Positions 1 through 8,714 of a DNA stretch of 34,402 nucleotides are shown here, in pieces (within the stretch, counting starts at the first letter, position 1; every line of letters starts with the position of its first letter). Where the stretch lies: NCBI GenBank assembly GCA_963204815.1, contig CAUJHQ010000069.1, forward strand, positions 1 through 34,402. Reading direction: 5' to 3'. This stretch comes from Pseudomonadota bacterium (GTDB lineage: Bacteria > Pseudomonadota > Gammaproteobacteria > Burkholderiales > Burkholderiaceae_C). The notes under the pieces were generated by a model, which had not been told where the DNA came from, searched no databases, and was given only the letters and a program-made list of their open reading frames with translations. The translations under genes and the position numbers were made by a program.

Positions 1-53
1 CTGAACGCCCCGCCTCCGGCGCGCCCCCGATGGCCGGCGCCCGCCCGGCGGGC

Positions 54-59
54 TAGAGT
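54..59 (+). promoter_or_regulatory. -10-like box (TAGAGT), possible leaderless start
   Basis: TAGAGT ends six bases before the ATG at 66. If it is a -10 element, transcription would begin at or next to the start codon, and no Shine-Dalgarno sequence is visible between them. The same spacing recurs before oxyR, recG, tetR, ppsR and rlmJ in this window. No convincing -35 is visible, so this is an inference. Confidence 0.35.
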
Positions 60-65
60 GGCGCC

Positions 66-1100
66 ATGAAGCTCACCCGCCGCCACCTCCTCGTCGCCGG
101 CAGCAGCACGCTGCTCGCCGCCCCCGCCTTCGTCCGCGCCCAGGCGCTCGAAAAGCCCAAGCTCACGCTCGCCGTCGGCGGCAAGAACCTGCTCTATTAC
201 CTGCCGCTCACGGTGGCCGAGCAGCTGGGCTACTTCAAGGCCGAAGGGCTGGAAGCCAACATCGTCGACTTCGCCGGCGGCTCGCAGGCGCTGCGCGCGG
301 TGGTCGGCGGCAGCGCCGACGTCGTCTCCGGTGCCTTCGAGCACACCGTCAACATGCAGGCCAAGGGCCAGCGCCTGCGTGCTTTCGTGCTGCAGGGCCG
401 CGCGCCGCAGATCGTGCTGGGCATCAATCCAAAGACGATGGCCGGCTACAAGACGCCGGCGGATCTCAAGGGCAAGAAGATCGGCGTCACCGCGCCCGGC
501 TCGTCGACCAACGTGATGGTCAACTTCTTCCTCGCCAAGTCGGGGCTGAAGCCGACCGACGTGTCGATCATCGGTGTCGGCGCCACGCAGGGCGCGGTGG
601 CGGCGATGCGCTCGGGCCAGATCGACGCGCTGTCCAACCTGGACCCGGTGATCACGCTGCTGCAGCGCTCGGGCGACCTGAAGGTGCTGTCGGACACGCG
701 CATCGTCGCCGAGGCCGACAAGCTCTTCGGCGGGCCGATGCCGGCCGCGTGCCTGTACGCGCCGCAGGCCTTCATCGACAAGAACCCGGCCACCGTGCAG
801 GCGCTGGCGAACGCCATCGTGCGCGCCGACAAGTGGATCCAGGCCGCCGGGCCGGGCGACATCATCAAGGTCGTGCCCGAGGCCTTCCTGCTCGGCGACC
901 GCGCGATCTACATCGACGCCTTCATGGCTGCCAAGGGCGCGCTGTCGGCCGACGGCACGATCCCCGAGAAGGGCCCGGACACCGCGTTCCGCGCCCTGGC
1001 CAGCATCGACCCCGAGATCGCGAAGGCGCAGCTCGACCTGGCGGCGGTCTACACGAACGACTTCGTCAAGAAGGCGAACGCGAAGTACCCGAAGGGCTGA
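66..1100 (+). CDS. ABC transporter substrate-binding protein (SsuA/TauA/NMT1-like)
   Basis: A 344-aa periplasmic binding protein for an ABC importer of the nitrate/sulfonate/taurine (NMT1/SsuA) class. The N-terminus has a twin-arginine-like start (TRRHLLVAGSS), a hydrophobic stretch and an AFVRA-QA cleavage site near residue 25, so export by Tat or Sec is expected. The mature part has the class features: GYFKAEGLEANIVDFAGG near residues 55-73, then a domain-hinge region with KGKKIGVTAPGSS near 136-148. The ATPase and permease genes at 1464 and 2283 are the obvious partners, although a small opposite-strand gene lies between. The substrate cannot be read from sequence; sulfonates, aromatic or pyrimidine-like molecules and organophosphorus compounds are all possible. 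The start was chosen because the signal peptide begins there. Confidence 0.85.
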   Translation: MKLTRRHLLVAGSSTLLAAPAFVRAQALEKPKLTLAVGGKNLLYYLPLTVAEQLGYFKAEGLEANIVDFAGGSQALRAVVGGSADVVSGAFEHTVNMQAKGQRLRAFVLQGRAPQIVLGINPKTMAGYKTPADLKGKKIGVTAPGSSTNVMVNFFLAKSGLKPTDVSIIGVGATQGAVAAMRSGQIDALSNLDPVITLLQRSGDLKVLSDTRIVAEADKLFGGPMPAACLYAPQAFIDKNPATVQALANAIVRADKWIQAAGPGDIIKVVPEAFLLGDRAIYIDAFMAAKGALSADGTIPEKGPDTAFRALASIDPEIAKAQLDLAAVYTNDFVKKANAKYPKG

Positions 1101-1130
1101 CCCGGTGGCGGCTTCGCGTTCGCCCGCCGG

Positions 1131-1349
1131 CTACTTCTTCAGCGGGCCGGGGTTGTCGGCCAGGAACTTCTCCATCTCCTCGGGCGAGACGAGGCCGTCC
1201 TTGTTGGTGTCGATCTTCGACCAGTCGCGCCCCGCCTCGCCCTTCTCGGCGGTGGCGGGCTTGTCGGCCGGCGCCTTCTTCGGCGCGTCGGCTGCGAAGG
1301 CCGCGCCGGTGGTGACGGCGAAAGCGAGTGGCAGCAGCGTTTTCAGCAT
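1131..1349 (-). CDS. small exported EF-hand protein
   Basis: A 72-aa protein with a signal peptide (hydrophobic residues 4-19, cleavage likely after AFA-AD). It carries one canonical EF-hand loop, DTNKDGLVSPEE, at residues 47-58. Positions 1, 3, 5, 9 and 12 of the loop are D, N, D, S and E, as needed for Ca2+ binding. The middle (residues 20-42) is rich in Lys, Ala and Pro and probably disordered. A good GGAGA ribosome site precedes the ATG. The gene lies on the minus strand inside an ABC importer cluster, between the binding protein and the ATPase. A periplasmic calcium-binding or buffering role is plausible. A link to the Ca2+-dependent PhoX-type phosphatase nearby is only a guess from position. 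A lone EF-hand usually pairs with another copy, so a dimer is possible. Confidence 0.75.
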   Translation of the reverse strand: MLKTLLPLAFAVTTGAAFAADAPKKAPADKPATAEKGEAGRDWSKIDTNKDGLVSPEEMEKFLADNPGPLKK

Positions 1350-1418
1350 GGTCTTCGGTCTCCGGGGTGCGAGGGTTGGGAAAGTGGACGTGCGCGCGCC
1401 GCGCTGCCATGGAAGGGT

Positions 1419-1450
1419 GACGGCGGCGCGAAGTTCCGCGCCGCGGCGTC
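1419..1450 (+). promoter_or_regulatory. stem-loop before the ABC ATPase gene
   Basis: GCGGCGCG (1423-1430) and CGCGCCGC (1437-1444) form a perfect 8-bp stem with a 6-base loop. Outer GACG/CGTC arms (1419-1422 and 1447-1450) extend it past a two-base bulge. It ends 13 bases before the ATG at 1464, so in mRNA it could cover or expose the AGGG ribosome-site region. There is no U-tract, so it is not a terminator. Confidence 0.35.
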
Positions 1451-1463
1451 AGGGTAATCCCGC

Positions 1464-2279
1464 ATGAGCGGCGCCATACCGCCGGCCCTGGTGCTCGACC
1501 AGGTGAGCTGCACCTTCATCAGCCGCGACGACCCCGGCCAGCGCTACACCGCCGTGCGCGATGTGACGCTCGCCGTCGGCGCCGGCGAGTTCGTCTCCGT
1601 CGTCGGCCCCACCGGCTGCGGCAAGAGCACGCTGCTGAACCTGGCCGCCGGGCTGCTGCAGCCCAGCACCGGCAGCGTGCACGTCTTCGGCCGGCCGCTG
1701 GAAGGCTTGAACCGACGCGCCGGCTACATGTTCCAGACCGAGAGCCTGATGCCCTGGCGCACCGCGCTCGGCAACGTGATGGCGGGCCTGGAATTCCGCG
1801 GCGACGCCGACGCGAAGCCGAAGGCCGAGGCCTGGCTGCGCCGCGTCGGCCTCGGCGCCTTCGGCGACCGCTACCCGCACCAGATGTCCGGTGGCATGCG
1901 CAAGCGCGCGTCGCTGGCGCAGACGCTCGCGCTCGACCCCGACATCATCCTGATGGACGAGCCCTTCAGCGCGCTCGACATCCAGACGCGGCAGCTGATG
2001 GAGAACGAGGTGCTGGGCCTCTGGGCGGAGAAGAAGAAGGCGGTGCTCTTCATCACCCACGACCTCGACGAGGCGATCGCGATGAGCGACCGCGTGGTGG
2101 TGCTGTCGGCGGGCCCCGCCGCGCACCCGATCGGCGAGTTCGCGATCGACCTCGCACGCCCGCGCGACGTCGCCGAGGTGCGCGCCCACCCGCGCTTCGT
2201 CGAGCTGCACAGCGCCATCTGGGGCGTGCTGCGCGAAGAGGTGCTGAAGGGCTATGCCCAGCAGCTGAAGGTGGCGTAG
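1464..2279 (+). CDS. ABC transporter ATP-binding protein (SsuB/TauB-like)
   Basis: A 271-aa cytoplasmic ATPase that would power the importer. All nucleotide-binding motifs are visible: Walker A GPTGCGKST (48-56), Q-loop Gln at 91, signature MSGGM (141-145, a common variant in the nitrate/sulfonate/taurine class), Walker B IILMDEP (161-167), D-loop SALD and switch His199. The C-terminus has about 60 residues beyond the core, normal for the class. The permease gene starts 3 bases after the stop, so both are almost certainly co-translated. It pairs with the binding protein at 66-1100; the substrate is unknown. Confidence 0.9.
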   Translation: MSGAIPPALVLDQVSCTFISRDDPGQRYTAVRDVTLAVGAGEFVSVVGPTGCGKSTLLNLAAGLLQPSTGSVHVFGRPLEGLNRRAGYMFQTESLMPWRTALGNVMAGLEFRGDADAKPKAEAWLRRVGLGAFGDRYPHQMSGGMRKRASLAQTLALDPDIILMDEPFSALDIQTRQLMENEVLGLWAEKKKAVLFITHDLDEAIAMSDRVVVLSAGPAAHPIGEFAIDLARPRDVAEVRAHPRFVELHSAIWGVLREEVLKGYAQQLKVA

Positions 2280-2282
2280 GCG

Positions 2283-3095
2283 ATGCTCTCCGGATTCAAG
2301 CTGCGCGCCGCCCAGGGCGGCCTGCTCGCCGCGGTGTTCGTGTTCTGGCACGTGATGACGACGCCGGGGCTGGTGCCGCCGTTCATGTTCGACAACGACC
2401 GCCAGGCGGCCTTCTTCTTCGGCGAGCCGCTGAAGATCCTGGCGCGCGTGTGGGTGTGGTTCGTGACCGAGGCCGACATCTACCGCCACCTGGCCGTCAC
2501 GCTCGTCGAGACGCTGCTGGCCTTCGGCATCGGCGCCGTGCTCGGGCTGGCGATGGGGCTGTGGCTGGCGCTGGCACCCACCGCGTCGGCGATCCTCGAG
2601 CCCTACGTGAAGGCGCTCAACAGCATGCCGCGCATCATCCTCGCGCCGATCTTCGCCGTCTGGTTCGGGCTGGGCATCGGCAGCAAGGTGGCGCTCGGCG
2701 TGACGCTCGTCTTCTTCATCGTCTTCTTCAACGTCTACCAGGGCGTGAAGGAGGTGAGCCCGGTGGTGCTGGCGAACGCGCGCATGCTGGGCGCCAGCAA
2801 CCGCCAGCTGCTGCGCCACGTGTACCTGCCCAGCGCGACGAGCTGGGTCTTCAGCAGCCTGCACACGAGCGTGGGGCTGGCCTTCGTCGGCGCCGTGGTC
2901 GGCGAATACCTGGGCTCCAGCCAGGGCGTGGGCTACCTGATCCTGCAGGCCGAAGGCACCTTCGACATCAACACCGTGATGGCCGGCATCCTGGTGCTGA
3001 CGGCCTTCGCGTTGCTGCTCGACGCCGCCGTCGGGCGCATCGAGAAGCGGCTCATGAAGTGGCAGCCGAAGACCGGCGAGACGGAGAAGCTATGA
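2283..3095 (+). CDS. ABC transporter permease (SsuC/TauC-like)
   Basis: A 270-aa inner-membrane protein of the BPD_transp_1 family. It has about six hydrophobic segments. The cytoplasmic EAA-type coupling loop lies near residues 158-186 (EVSPVVLANARMLGASNRQ), the contact point for the ATPase. The N-terminal segment (residues 10-24) reads as a membrane anchor. The stop overlaps the start of the downstream PhoX-family gene (ATGA, 3092-3095), so all three genes 1464-4969 should be translated as one unit. Together with 66-1100 it makes a complete importer. Confidence 0.88.
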   Translation: MLSGFKLRAAQGGLLAAVFVFWHVMTTPGLVPPFMFDNDRQAAFFFGEPLKILARVWVWFVTEADIYRHLAVTLVETLLAFGIGAVLGLAMGLWLALAPTASAILEPYVKALNSMPRIILAPIFAVWFGLGIGSKVALGVTLVFFIVFFNVYQGVKEVSPVVLANARMLGASNRQLLRHVYLPSATSWVFSSLHTSVGLAFVGAVVGEYLGSSQGVGYLILQAEGTFDINTVMAGILVLTAFALLLDAAVGRIEKRLMKWQPKTGETEKL

Positions 3096-4969
3096 ACCAC
3101 GACCTCGAAGACAGCAACCGCAGCGCCAACCGCAGCATCCACGAAGTCTCCGACCCGGCGCGCCGCGTGCTGCTGCGCGGCAGCGCGGCCGGCGCGGTGG
3201 CCGCGCTGGTGGGCGGCTGTGCCACCGGCGGCAGCGCCGGCCCGAAGCTCGGCTTCAAGGCGATCTCGGCCGACGCCTCGGCGAACGGCCTGCGCGTGCC
3301 CGAGGGCTACGTCGCCAGCGTCATCGCGCCCTGGGGTGAACCGGTCGGCGTGCCCGGCAACATGCCGGCCTGGAAGCCCGACGCCAGCAACAGCGCTGCC
3401 GAACAGGCGCTGCAGATGGGCATGCACCACGACGGCCTGCACTACTACCCGCTCGACGGCTCGAACCGCGGCCTGCTGGCCATGAACCACGAGTACACCG
3501 ACGACGGCCTGCTGTTCCCCGACGGCACCGCCAACTGGAACGCCGACAAGGTGAGGAAGGCGCAGGCCGCACACGGCATCGCCGTCATCGAGGTCGAACG
3601 GCGCGGCCCGCAGTGGGAGGTGGTGCGCCCCTCGCGCTACGCGAAGCGCCACACCGCGGCCACGCCCTTCCGCGTCGCCGGCCCGTGCGCCGGCCACACG
3701 CTGATGAAGACCGCCGCGGACCCCGAAGGCCGCACCGTGCTGGGCACGCTGAACAACTGCGCGTCCGGCAAGACGCCCTGGGGCACCTACCTGTCGGGCG
3801 AGGAGAACTGGGCCTTCTACTTCGACGGTGGCGACAACCCCACCGCCGACCAGAAGCGCTGGGGCCTGCGGCCCAAGGGCTTCTTCAACTGGGGCGGCGG
3901 CGACGAGCGTTTCGACGCCCGCAAGCACCCGAACGAGTTCCACCGCTTCGGCTGGGTCGTCGAGGTCGACCCGATGGACCCGAGCGCCGTGCCCGTCAAG
4001 CGCACCGCGCTCGGACGCGCGGCCCACGAAGGCGCCTGGGTCAGCGTCACGAAGGACGGCCGCGCGGTCGTCTACTCGGGCGAGGACGCGCGCTTCGAGT
4101 ACATCTACAAGTTCGTCAGCCGCGACAAGATCGCGCCCGGCGGCGCGAAGGCCAATGCCACGCTGTTGGACCACGGCACGCTGCACGTGGCGCGCTTCGA
4201 CGCCGACGGCACCGGCCGCTGGCTGCCGCTGGTGCACGGCCAGGGGCCGCTGACGCCCGCCAACGGCTTCGCCGACCAGGCCGAGGTGCTCATCAAGACA
4301 CGCCAGGCCGCCGACCTGCTGGGCGCCACGAAGATGGACCGCCCGGAGTGGCTGGCCATCGACCCGGCCAGCGGCGAGGTGTACTGCACGCTGACCAACA
4401 ACAGCCGGCGCGGCCAGGCCGGCGAGCCCGGCGTCGACGCCGCCAACCCGCGCGCCAACAACGTGATGGGCCAGATCATCCGCTGGCGCGAGATGGGCGA
4501 CGCCGACGGCACCCAGTTCAGCTGGAACCACCTGCTGCTCGCCGGCGACCCCGCGAACGAACGGCCGGAGGCCAAGGGCAACGTGAAGGGCGACGTCTTC
4601 GCCTGCCCGGACGGCATCGCGTTCGACGGCCGCGGCGTGCTGTGGATCCAGACCGACCTCGCCGCCGCACAGATGAACAAGGGCGAGATGGCGCGCATCG
4701 GCAACAACCAGATGCTGGCCTGCGACGTCGCCAGCGGCGAGGTGCGGCGCTTCCTGACCGGCCCGGCGAACTGCGAGATCACCGGCGCCACCTGGACGCC
4801 CGACGGCCGCACGATGTTCATCAACGTGCAGCACCCGGGCGAGACGCCCAGCGAGCGCAGCGACCCGGCGAGCCCGACGCGCTACTCGTCGTGGCCGAAC
4901 CAGGGCGCGCGGCCGCGTTCGGCCACGGTCGTCATCCGCAAGGTCGACGGCGGCGTCATCGGCACCTGA
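3092..4969 (+). CDS. PhoX-family (DUF839) phosphatase, exported
   Basis: A 625-aa protein of the PhoX/DUF839 family; characterised members are Ca2+/Fe3+-dependent periplasmic alkaline phosphatases. The N-terminus has an Arg pair (DPARRVLLRG, residues 22-30), a hydrophobic stretch and a lipobox-like VGGC with Cys43, suggesting Tat export and possibly lipidation. Family segments visible include GEENWAFYFDG (about 236-246), EWLAIDPASGEVYCTLTNN (about 418-436) and CPDGIAFDGRGVLW (about 504-517). The start is the ATG that overlaps the permease stop, since the signal peptide follows it directly; the frame is open further upstream, but only as an alternate reading of the permease gene. Tight coupling to an importer suggests a phosphoester is cleaved outside and the organic part imported. 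That is inference; proven activity in this subfamily varies. Confidence 0.85.
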   Translation: MNHDLEDSNRSANRSIHEVSDPARRVLLRGSAAGAVAALVGGCATGGSAGPKLGFKAISADASANGLRVPEGYVASVIAPWGEPVGVPGNMPAWKPDASNSAAEQALQMGMHHDGLHYYPLDGSNRGLLAMNHEYTDDGLLFPDGTANWNADKVRKAQAAHGIAVIEVERRGPQWEVVRPSRYAKRHTAATPFRVAGPCAGHTLMKTAADPEGRTVLGTLNNCASGKTPWGTYLSGEENWAFYFDGGDNPTADQKRWGLRPKGFFNWGGGDERFDARKHPNEFHRFGWVVEVDPMDPSAVPVKRTALGRAAHEGAWVSVTKDGRAVVYSGEDARFEYIYKFVSRDKIAPGGAKANATLLDHGTLHVARFDADGTGRWLPLVHGQGPLTPANGFADQAEVLIKTRQAADLLGATKMDRPEWLAIDPASGEVYCTLTNNSRRGQAGEPGVDAANPRANNVMGQIIRWREMGDADGTQFSWNHLLLAGDPANERPEAKGNVKGDVFACPDGIAFDGRGVLWIQTDLAAAQMNKGEMARIGNNQMLACDVASGEVRRFLTGPANCEITGATWTPDGRTMFINVQHPGETPSERSDPASPTRYSSWPNQGARPRSATVVIRKVDGGVIGT

Positions 4970-4987
4970 GCGACGGCGCGGCCCGCG

Positions 4988-6382
4988 CTACAGCGGCGGC
5001 GGCCCGAAGGGCAGCGGCGACTGCGCCGCCAGCCAGGCCGTCACCGCCCAGGCCGCCACGTTCTGCGGCAGCGGCGCGGGGTCGACCTTGTCGAGCACGT
5101 CGTTCTCGGTGTGGTGGACGTCGAAGTAGTTCGTGCCGTCCTGATGCAGCTGCACCGCCGGCCACTTGTGGCGGCGCATCAGCACCGCGGCATCGGGGCC
5201 CGGGCCGGCGGCGTTGTCGCCGCGCTCGATGCCCAGCGGCGCGAGCTGCTGGCCGATGGCGTCGGCCAGCGGCAGCGCCGCCGGCTGCACGCGGCTGGCG
5301 AAGCGCCAGATGCGGCCGGCGCCGAAGTCGCTCTCGGCCACCAGCTGGTGCACCGCGCTGCCGTGGCGGTCGCCGTAGCCGCGCGCGCCGTCGAAGCCGT
5401 TCTCCTCGTTGCCGAACAGCACCACGCGGACGGTGCGGCGCGGGCGCTTGCCGGCACGCTGGATCAGCGCCGCAGCGGCGCTGACGATGGCGATGCCGGC
5501 GCCGTCGTCGACCGCGCCCTGCCCCAGGTCCCAGGAGTCGAGGTGGGCGCCGATGAGCACGATCTCCTGTGCCAGGTCGGTGCCCGGCACTTCGGCGATG
5601 ACGTTGTGCGTGGTCGCGTCGACGTCGCTCCTCGTCTCGAAATTGACCGCCAGCCGCGGCGTGCTGCCGCGCGCCACCAGGCGCGTGATGAGCTCGGCGT
5701 CGGGCACCGACACCGCGAAGGCGGGAATGCGCGGCACGGCGATGTCGTAGCCCATCGCGCCGGTGTGGGCGACGCGGTCACGGTCGGTGCCGGTGCTGCG
5801 GATGGCGAGCGCGAGCGCGCCGCGTTTCGCCGCTTCCACCGCGCCGCCGAAGCGCGCACCGACGGCGCGGCCGTAGCCGCTGCCGTCCTTCGTGCGGTCG
5901 GTCTTCTGGTCGAGGAACACGATGCGGCCCTTCGCCTTGTCGGTGGTGTCGGCGCGCAGCGCCGCGAGGTCGGGGTACCAGGCGATCTCGGCCTCGAGGC
6001 CTTCGGGCGGCGTGCCCACGCTGTTGCCCAGCGCCGCCATCACCAGCGCGTGCGGCGCAGGCGCCACGAGGCGCGCGCTGGCCGGGCCGCGCTGCCACTG
6101 CTTCATCGGCAGCGGCTCGGCGCGCGCGTTCGCCAGGCCCAGCTTCGTCAAGGCCGCCACCGCCCACTGCGCGGCACGCGCCTCGGCGGCCGAGCCCGCG
6201 GGCCGCGCGCCGATCTCGGTCGTGATGCCTTCGAGCAGGCGCCAGGCCTCGGTGTCGGCCAGGCCCGCGGTGCGCAGCGCGGCGGCGTGCGCAAGGTCGG
6301 CGGGCGCGAACGCGGCGGCCTGCGCGCGGGCCGCGCCGCAGGCTGACAGCGCCGCGGCGGCGAGCAGGTCGCGGCGCTTCAC
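4988..6382 (-). CDS. M28-family Zn aminopeptidase/carboxypeptidase, exported
   Basis: A 464-aa protein with a GTG start, five bases after the stop of the dehydrogenase gene upstream, which implies translational coupling. The N-terminus VKRRDLLAAAALSACGAARA is a signal sequence; it can be read either as a lipoprotein (LSAC, Cys15) or as an SPase I substrate cut after ARA. The dinuclear Zn site of M28 peptidases is complete: His280 (GAHLDSWD), Asp292 (AVDDGAG), Glu326/Glu327 (GNEENG), Asp352 (ESDFG) and His424 (HHTEND). Residues about 130-240 form a PA-type insert, so it resembles the carboxypeptidase Q-like M28 group. The role is probably peptide degradation in the periplasm. Its pairing with a valine-pathway enzyme may be no more than co-transcription. 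Confidence 0.85.
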   Translation of the reverse strand: MKRRDLLAAAALSACGAARAQAAAFAPADLAHAAALRTAGLADTEAWRLLEGITTEIGARPAGSAAEARAAQWAVAALTKLGLANARAEPLPMKQWQRGPASARLVAPAPHALVMAALGNSVGTPPEGLEAEIAWYPDLAALRADTTDKAKGRIVFLDQKTDRTKDGSGYGRAVGARFGGAVEAAKRGALALAIRSTGTDRDRVAHTGAMGYDIAVPRIPAFAVSVPDAELITRLVARGSTPRLAVNFETRSDVDATTHNVIAEVPGTDLAQEIVLIGAHLDSWDLGQGAVDDGAGIAIVSAAAALIQRAGKRPRRTVRVVLFGNEENGFDGARGYGDRHGSAVHQLVAESDFGAGRIWRFASRVQPAALPLADAIGQQLAPLGIERGDNAAGPGPDAAVLMRRHKWPAVQLHQDGTNYFDVHHTENDVLDKVDPAPLPQNVAAWAVTAWLAAQSPLPFGPPPL

Positions 6383-6387
6383 GGCGC

Positions 6388-7902
<1,515 letters not shown>

Positions 7903-7956
7903 GCGTGTCTCCTCGAGGCTCGGGTCCGTGGTCGGGGCGCCAGTCTACGCGGGCCC

Positions 7957-7986
7957 AAAAAAAGCGCCCGCCGGTGAGGGCGGGCG
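7957..7986 (-). terminator. intrinsic terminator reading leftward, just upstream of mmsA
   Basis: On the minus strand CGCCCGCC (7986-7979), a 6-base loop and GGCGGGCG (7972-7965) form a perfect 8-bp stem, followed one base later by seven T (7963-7957). This is a textbook Rho-independent terminator. It does not follow any minus-strand gene directly: the nearest upstream one ends at 8702 with a plus-strand gene between. It could stop antisense read-through from the Hsp70 gene, end a short non-coding RNA, or act as an attenuator in the mmsA leader. A smaller stem (7994-8009) sits just before it on the same strand. Confidence 0.75.
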
Positions 7987-8046
7987 GTTGGAAGTCCTCC
8001 GAAAAGGACGTCGTTGGGACCGGGGGGCCGGGAGACAATCGGCCCG

Positions 8047-8124
8047 ATGCAGCGCAATGTAGCCCTCCCCGCCCAGCCGGGCCATCCCCCGACGACCGGC
8101 GAACTTGGGGGGTGCGCGCCATGA
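8047..8124 (+). CDS. 25-codon leader ORF overlapping the UPF0149 gene
   Basis: ATG at 8047 opens a frame of 25 codons (starts MQRNVALPAQ, ends GGCAP) that stops with TGA at 8122-8124. It thus overlaps the ATG of the next gene as ATGA. A -10-like GACAAT (8034-8039) lies seven bases before this ATG. The product is proline-rich and resembles no family I know. The overlap suggests either a coupled leader peptide or chance. Too short for coding statistics, so confidence is low. Confidence 0.3.
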   Translation: MQRNVALPAQPGHPPTTGELGGCAP

Positions 8125-8714
8125 AGGCCGGCCCGTTGACCGACGCCGAGCTGGCCCGCCTGCAGGCCCTGCTGGACAAGCTGCCGGCGCCGCTGGAGCC
8201 GCTGGACACGAGCGCGATCGACGGCTTCCTGTGCGGCGTGCTGCTGCAGCCGGCGCCGCCGCCGCCCGAGCGCTGGCTGAAGTTCGTCACCGACGTCGAC
8301 GGCCGGCCGCCGCCGAAGGGATTCCCGCTCACCGAGCTGCACGCGCTGGTGCGGCGGCGCCATGCCGAGCTGGCCGCGGCCATCGGCGGCCGGCGCTGGT
8401 TCGACCCCTGGGTCTACGAGCTCGACGGCGCCGAGACGGTGTCCGACTCGGTGCTGCCCTGGGTGGCCGGCTTCGCCGCCGCGACCGACCTCTTCCCGGC
8501 GCTGATGCGGCTGGAAGACCCGGCGCTGATGGAGCCGCTGGCGATCCTGTTCTCGCATTTCGACCCCGACGACCTCGAAGACGCCGACGAGCTGCTCGCC
8601 GTCATCGAGGAACTCGAGCCGCCGAAGGACCTGGCCGAGGCGGTGGAAGACCTGGTGCGCAGCGTGCTGCTGATCGCCGACGTGTCGCGGCCGGTGAAGA
8701 CTCAGGTGCCGTAG
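8121..8714 (+). CDS. UPF0149 (YgfB/YecA-like) family protein
   Basis: A 197-aa acidic, mostly helical protein of the UPF0149 family. It shows the typical early motif AIDGFLCGVLLQP (about 32-44) and the core PWVAGFAAATDLFPAL (about 113-128). It lacks the C-terminal SEC-C metal-binding tail found in some YecA proteins, so it is the short form. E. coli YgfB members are little understood; in Pseudomonas YgfB affects a regulator of an amidase gene. The ATG at 8121 was chosen because family similarity begins there and a G-rich ribosome site (TTGGGGGG) lies about 8 bases upstream. The 3' end overlaps the convergent Hsp70 gene by 13 bases. Confidence 0.75.
   Translation: MKAGPLTDAELARLQALLDKLPAPLEPLDTSAIDGFLCGVLLQPAPPPPERWLKFVTDVDGRPPPKGFPLTELHALVRRRHAELAAAIGGRRWFDPWVYELDGAETVSDSVLPWVAGFAAATDLFPALMRLEDPALMEPLAILFSHFDPDDLEDADELLAVIEELEPPKDLAEAVEDLVRSVLLIADVSRPVKTQVP

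Noticed and set aside
1431..2864. His/Gln/Arg-rich minus-strand frame opposite the ABC ATPase
   Set aside because: Low-complexity antisense reading of a clearly coding gene; no family features.
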